Below, piece after piece: positions 16,302-26,986 of a stretch of DNA of 26,986 nucleotides. The DNA is taken from the NCBI GenBank assembly GCA_900208305.1, contig OAPG01000037.1, positions 1-26,986 on the forward strand, read 5' to 3'. Position 1 is the first letter of the stretch. The number at the start of each line of letters is the position of its first letter. Under the pieces are notes generated by a model that had not been told where the DNA came from, did no database searches, and saw only the letters and a list, made by a program, of their open reading frames with translations. The translations under genes and the position numbers were made by a program. The DNA is from Melanopsichium pennsylvanicum (taxonomy: Eukaryota > Basidiomycota > Ustilaginomycetes > Ustilaginales).

Positions 16302-17648
16302 CTACAAATTAGTAACTTTAGAAAAGATCCAACCTTTAATAATTGTACCTGAATCGAGCTATTTACGAAGTGTTTTTAGGCTAACACTTCGACCTTCGAT
16401 ATTATAAGTGTGCGCAGATGCGACTGTAATAGAAGGTACAACAGTTTCAGTATTATTAATAGTGTCTTTAATAAGCACTTTCATTGAATTTAATTTGTAT
16501 TAAGACCCACACGTGATTCAACACGGTACTGATCGAATAGCTTTTTAAGCGCTTCAACAGGGATTAGATAAATTTTTGTATTCTCAGTAGGTCCGATTCG
16601 TGATACAGTATAGCGTCGGAATAGTTTAGTACCGGAAGAAAGAGACAACACCAATACCAAGTTGACGAGCACCAACTGCAGCACTTGCAGCTTCAAATAC
16701 TAGAACATCATCCAGGTAAAGATAAATTGGTTGAGACATACTCGTTACCATTTTATTCCATTTTTCATAAGATAGTTCAGAATGATCTGTGTAAGGTCCT
16801 ATGTTAGCTACTTTTACAGTATTAAGTGAAGGTTTCAGTGTTAGAATAAGATACTGTAAAAGAATAATAATTTTACGAAGTTGATCAATACTAGCTTCTT
16901 TAATTTCTTTTAGTTGAACTAGTTCAACTAGATAAATTGTTAGGCTAAAATTTTCTAGTCCATACTTAGACATATTAGAAATAATTGGACGTGTCTTATT
17001 TTTAGAAATGTCTTGTTTATAATTAGCAACACGTTTGGCTAGCTCAACACTACTTCCAACATATTGTTCACCAGTTAGCATATTAGTCCAGATGTAAATA
17101 CCAGCATATTTAGGTAGACCACTACGTTTACCAATTAGCTGATAAATATCCTTTTTATTTACCTCTTTTGTAATAGGATCACAATAATTTACTGTTTTAG
17201 GTTCAATACTAATAAGTTGTTCAAGTTATTCTGGTAGAACTCGATCGAACTTACTAGGTAGAATCTTATTAAGTACATCCGTATCTGTATTATTACCGGA
17301 AGTAAGATACCGTCGTGCAATGAGATATGGGTTAGAAGTGTTTTCGTCCTAGATCTTTTTCTAGTACTTCAGACCAGAAATTCTCATTATTATCCTTTTC
17401 TTCTGCATCTTTCTTCTTTTTGTCTCCGGTATTATACCAAGCATAGCTACCTACAATTATACTCATGCTGCTACTATTTGTATTAGAAGCTAGTTGATCA
17501 ATTAGTAGACCTCCTTGAACAAGTAGAGTAATACAAATTAGAATAGAATAAATAGCAGTGCAACACAAATCTTTAGAAAAATGGTAATTCGGTAGGACAA
17601 AACAGGAATGGCTACTAGTAGATGTAGAAATGAATTTACGTTTACCAT
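16302..17648 (-). pseudogene. decayed GIY-YIG endonuclease ORF of the nad1 element
   Basis: Successive frames on the minus strand give: a short hydrophobic N-terminal region (up to 17648, then ICITLLVQGGLLIDQL near 17500), a Lys/Glu-rich linker, PYLIARRYLTSGN, the nuclease core AGIYIWTNMLTGEQYVGSS with AKRVANY, KPSLNTVKVAN, GARQLGIG, SRIGPTENTKIYLI, and finally a C-terminal module SVSLKTLRK then LDSGTIIKGWIFSK ending at TAG 16302-16304. The frame breaks near 17335, 16634 and 16485, and in-frame stops occur at 17226-17228 (TAA) and in the C-terminal module (TAG). The usual catalytic Glu before KPSLNT is not evident (ILLQYLILTLKP). Unlike the atp6-linked ORF, its Arg codons are CGN. It was probably a nuclease that spread the nad1 3' replacement and is now inactive. 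Confidence 0.78.
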
Positions 17649-17842
17649 ACCTATATTAATATCCATTAAAGTTGTACATTCTGGTAAATATAAATTCTTA
17701 CCTTTTTTTACTATAATAATAAAACAGGGATTAAAAAATTACTATAATGGTGAAAAAAGAAATAAATTCTCTAGTCCTACTAAAATTATTATACTAATAT
17801 AAGTAACCGTGTGGCGCGCAAGGGGGAAAATAGTTATTATTT

Positions 17843-18195
17843 TTAATAAGGGCTAATATCGAATGCAATTAGTAGACTTGGTACTAGGATTAGAAGAGCG
17901 ATAGCAATTGGTAGAAGTCCAGTCCAACAGAATACCATTAGTGAATCGTACCGCATTCGAGGCAGTGTAGCTCGAATCCATACAAATAGGAACATAATTA
18001 GAACTGCTTTTACAGCTAGAGCAATACTTTGTAGGTTAATAAATGAATCTTCAGCAAATAGTACTTGAGGTGACATGTTATATCCACCAAGGAATAGAAT
18101 TGCTGTGAAAGTAGACATTAGAACAATACTTCCATACTCTGCTAGGAAGAAAAATACAAAGATCATACCTGAGTGCTCTGTCATGAAACCAGCAA
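17843..18195 (-). CDS. nad1: NADH dehydrogenase subunit 1, 3' part up to the palindrome centre
   Basis: Proton-pumping membrane subunit of complex I. The frame reads VAGFMTEHSGMIFVFFFLAE, then YGSIVLM, NMSPQVLFAEDSF, FVWIRATLPRMRYDSLM, CWTGLLPIAIALL and IAFDISPY with TAA. These are the highly conserved C-terminal loops and helices of the quinone-site subunit. Only about 117 codons are present: the 5' half is missing because the sequence turns back on itself at 18176-18195. The spacer itself still reads as nad1 in this frame, so the left arm is the genuine strand up to about 18195. A second 3' end lies at 16007-16111. Confidence 0.95.
18176..18195. other. 20-base spacer at the palindrome centre
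   Basis: Left arm ends GAGTG and right arm begins CACTC. The spacer continues the nad1 reading frame of the left arm on the minus strand. Such a short loop inside a conserved gene suits a fold-back junction better than a natural repeat boundary. Confidence 0.9.
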
Positions 18196-18199
18196 CACT

Positions 18200-18525
18200 C
18201 AGTATGATCTTTGTATTTTTCTTCCTAGCAGAGTATGGAAGTATTGTTCTAATGTCTACTCACAGCAATTCTATTCCTTGGTGGATATAACATGTCACCT
18301 CAAGTACTATTTGCTGAAGATTCATTTATTAACCTACAAAGTATTGCTCTAGCTGTAAAAGCAGTTCTAATTATGTTCCTATTTGTATGGATTCGAGCTA
18401 CACTGCCTCGAATGCGGTACGATTCACTAATGGTATTCTGTTGGACTGGACTTCTACCAATTGCTATCGCTCTTCTAATCCTAGTACCAAGTCTACTAAT
18501 TGCATTCGATATTAGCCCTTATTAA
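18200..18525 (+). pseudogene. nad1: nad1 3' part, right-arm copy with frameshift
   Basis: Mirror of 17843-18175. Two bases are missing at LMST/FTAIL, so the frame breaks near 18260, and one G is missing at the arm start. The remainder, from NMSPQVLF to ISPY and TAA, is open (18292-18525). The missing bases lie within 75 bases of the centre, as expected of poor base calls after a strand turn. Confidence 0.85.
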
Positions 18526-18717
18526 ATAATAACTATTTTCCCCCTTGCGCGCCACACGGTTACTTATATTAGTATAATAATTTTAGTAGGACTAGAGAAT
18601 TTATTTCTTTTTTCACCATTATAGTAATTTTTTAATCCCTGTTTTATTATTATAGTAAAAAAAGGTAAGAATTTATATTTACCAGAATGTACAACTTTAA
18701 TGGATATTAATATAGGT

Positions 18718-20064
18718 ATGGTAAACGTAAATTCATTTCTACATCTACTAGTAGCCATTCCTGTTTTGTCCTACCGAATTACCATTTTTCTAAAGATTTG
18801 TGTTGCACTGCTATTTATTCTATTCTAATTTGTATTACTCTACTTGTTCAAGGAGGTCTACTAATTGATCAACTAGCTTCTAATACAAATAGTAGCAGCA
18901 TGAGTATAATTGTAGGTAGCTATGCTTGGTATAATACCGGAGACAAAAAGAAGAAAGATGCAGAAGAAAAGGATAATAATGAGAATTTCTGGTCTGAAGT
19001 ACTAGAAAAAGATCTAGGACGAAAACACTTCTAACCCATATCTCATTGCACGACGGTATCTTACTTCCGGTAATAATACAGATACGGATGTACTTAATAA
19101 GATTCTACCTAGTAAGTTCGATCGAGTTCTACCAGAATAACTTGAACAACTTATTAGTATTGAACCTAAAACAGTAAATTATTGTGATCCTATTACAAAA
19201 GAGGTAAATAAAAAGGATATTTATCAGCTAATTGGTAAACGTAGTGGTCTACCTAAATATGCTGGTATTTACATCTGGACTAATATGCTAACTGGTGAAC
19301 AATATGTTGGAAGTAGTGTTGAGCTAGCCAAACGTGTTGCTAATTATAAACAAGACATTTCTAAAAATAAGACACGTCCAATTATTTCTAATATGTCTAA
19401 GTATGGACTAGAAAATTTTAGCCTAACAATTTATCTAGTTGAACTAGTTCAACTAAAAGAAATTAAAGAAGCTAGTATTGATCAACTTCGTAAAATTATT
19501 ATTCTTTTACAGTATCTTATTCTAACACTGAAACCTTCACTTAATACTGTAAAAGTAGCTAACATAGGACCTTACACAGATCATTCTGAACTATCTTATG
19601 AAAAATGGAATAAAATGGTAACGAGTATGTCTCAACCAATTTATCTTTACCTGGATGATGTTCTAGTATTTGAAGCTGCAAGTGCTGCAGTTGGTGCTCG
19701 TCAACTTGGTATTGGTGTTGTCTCTTTCTTCCGGTACTAAACTATTCCGACGCTATACTGTATCACGAATCGGACCTACTGAGAATACAAAAATTTATCT
19801 AATCCCTGTTGAAGCGCTTAAAAAGCTATTCGATCAGTACCGTGTTGAATCACGTGTGGGTCTTAATACAAATTAAATTCAATGAAAGTGCTTATTAAAG
19901 ACACTATTAATAATACTGAAACTGTTGTACCTTCTATTACAGTCGCATCTGCGCACACTTATAATATCGAAGGTCGAAGTGTTAGCCTAAAAACACTTCG
20001 TAAATAGCTCGATTCAGGTACAATTATTAAAGGTTGGATCTTTTCTAAAGTTACTAATTTGTAG
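18718..20064 (+). pseudogene. decayed GIY-YIG ORF, right-arm copy
   Basis: Mirror of 16302-17648 with every stop and frameshift I examined in the same place (TAA at 19138-19140, frame changes near 19031, 19732 and 19881). The longest open pieces are 18798-19034 and 19285-19740. Shared lesions mean the arms are not independent witnesses. Confidence 0.78.
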
Positions 20065-20130
20065 TCCCCCCTATTTTTAAGGTTTGTAGATCTTTCTGCG
20101 CTGGCGCTACTAGTTTTTATAAAACTGTAA

Positions 20131-20202
20131 CTAACTATAACATAATGCTAATGTCTACTACTTCTGATAGTATGGATAAGAGTTCGAGTCTCTTTAGTTA
20201 TT
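20131..20202 (+). tRNA. trnR(ucu): tRNA-Arg(UCU), right-arm copy
   Basis: Exact mirror of 16164-16235, with the same short D loop and CTTCTGA anticodon loop. Confidence 0.73.
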
Positions 20203-20254
20203 CAATTATTACAATTTGCTGAAGAGTAAATAAACGATTATATTAATTTATCTA

Positions 20255-20359
20255 GATGGGCTTATGACGTTCTGTTGGACTGGTATGCTTCCTATAGCTA
20301 TCGCACTACTAATCCTAGTACCTAGTCTTCTGATTGCTTTCGATATTAGTCCTTATTAA
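20255..20359 (+). pseudogene. nad1: displaced nad1 3' end, right-arm copy
   Basis: Mirror of 16007-16111: GLMTFCWTGMLP to ISPY and TAA, no start. Confidence 0.85.
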
Positions 20360-20415
20360 TTAATACTTATTTTTAACCCCTTTACTTTAATATATTAATT
20401 CTATTCGTACTGGGA

Positions 20416-20455
20416 TTAAATTAAATTAAATTAAATTAAATTAAATTAAATTAAA
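20416..20455. repeat. (TTAAA)8 microsatellite, right-arm copy
   Basis: Mirror of 15911-15950 with the same unit number, itself notable because such repeats usually vary between true copies. Confidence 0.88.
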
Positions 20456-20494
20456 ATAGTTTCTTTTTATACCTTCTTTATATAGGTTACTTAT

Positions 20495-20583
20495 GGACAA
20501 ACCGCTATTGGCGAGGTGTAGGCGATTGCTAATTGTCTGGAATATAAAAAACTTCCTTAGGAGTTCGAATCTCCTTTTGTCCG
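20495..20583 (+). tRNA. trnS(gcu): tRNA-Ser(GCU), right-arm copy
   Basis: Exact mirror of 15783-15871. Confidence 0.9.
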
Positions 20584-20747
20584 TGTAATTATATACCTAT
20601 ATATAGGTATACCAAAATTAAGTAAATACGGAATACTTTTTTGGCTACTAAAAAAAGGATGTTAACTTATAATTAAAGAGTAAAAAATAATTAACACTAT
20701 AAATAAAAAGATTGGTACTAAAAAAGTGAATAGACTAGAAGGATTAA

Positions 20748-26986
<6,239 letters not shown>

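Noticed and set aside
16302..17648. A second group I intron within nad1
   Set aside because: The upstream nad1 copy ends in its own stop and no group I core or ωG junction is visible; two complete 3' ends fit C-terminal replacement instead.
17608..17802. 64-codon plus-strand ORF (and its mirror 18564-18758)
   Set aside because: Opposite strand to the endonuclease remnant; no motif, and its codons look like AT-rich antisense.

Overview
This window is fungal mitochondrial DNA. The protein genes are nad1, cox1, atp8, atp6 and cox2. cox1 is split by six group I introns that carry LAGLIDADG or GIY-YIG homing endonuclease genes. TGA is read as tryptophan (mold mitochondrial code) in three mobile or orphan ORFs: it restores the GIY-YIG motif of the cox1 intron 1 ORF, opens the intron 5 ORF, and joins the two halves of an orphan ORF. 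Core genes have a marked CTA/GTA/CGA codon bias. Complex I genes, abundant short hairpin elements and C-terminal-replacing mobile ORFs resemble early-diverging fungi (described in arbuscular mycorrhizal fungi and Allomyces), but I cannot name the species.

Layout. Protein genes on the unique left side lie on the minus strand, so transcription runs right to left: nad1 (3' half, 17843-18195), a decayed GIY-YIG ORF, a second trnR(UCU), a displaced nad1 3' end, trnS(GCU), cox1 (15603-6729, seven exons, one only 11 nt), atp8, atp6, an orphan ORF, trnR(UCU) on the plus strand, a GIY-YIG-like ORF, a displaced atp6 3' end, trnV(UAC) and cox2 (5' part). From 18196 to the end the window is the reverse complement of 9381-18175, separated by a 20-nt spacer. 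The right half therefore repeats nad1 to cox1 exon 5 on the plus strand. The palindrome cuts nad1, and the arms differ by only four small indels, three of them just past the turn, so a fold-back chimera is the likeliest cause.

Most interesting content. Two genes, atp6 and nad1, each have an intact 3' end followed by a mobile segment and then a second, diverged copy of the same 3' end. Each segment holds a GIY-YIG-type ORF with hydrophobic stretches at its N-terminus and a trnR(UCU). Every arginine codon I read in the core genes is CGN, while the atp6-linked ORF uses AGA for about ten of seventeen arginines, so that element appears to travel with the tRNA needed for its own codons.

Short hairpins whose stem varies in sequence but whose tip is C-GNA-G (GAA, GTA or GGA triloop) are scattered through spacers and endonuclease ORFs. 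With other GC-rich inserts, they have broken both LAGLIDADG motifs of the cox1 intron 4 ORF.
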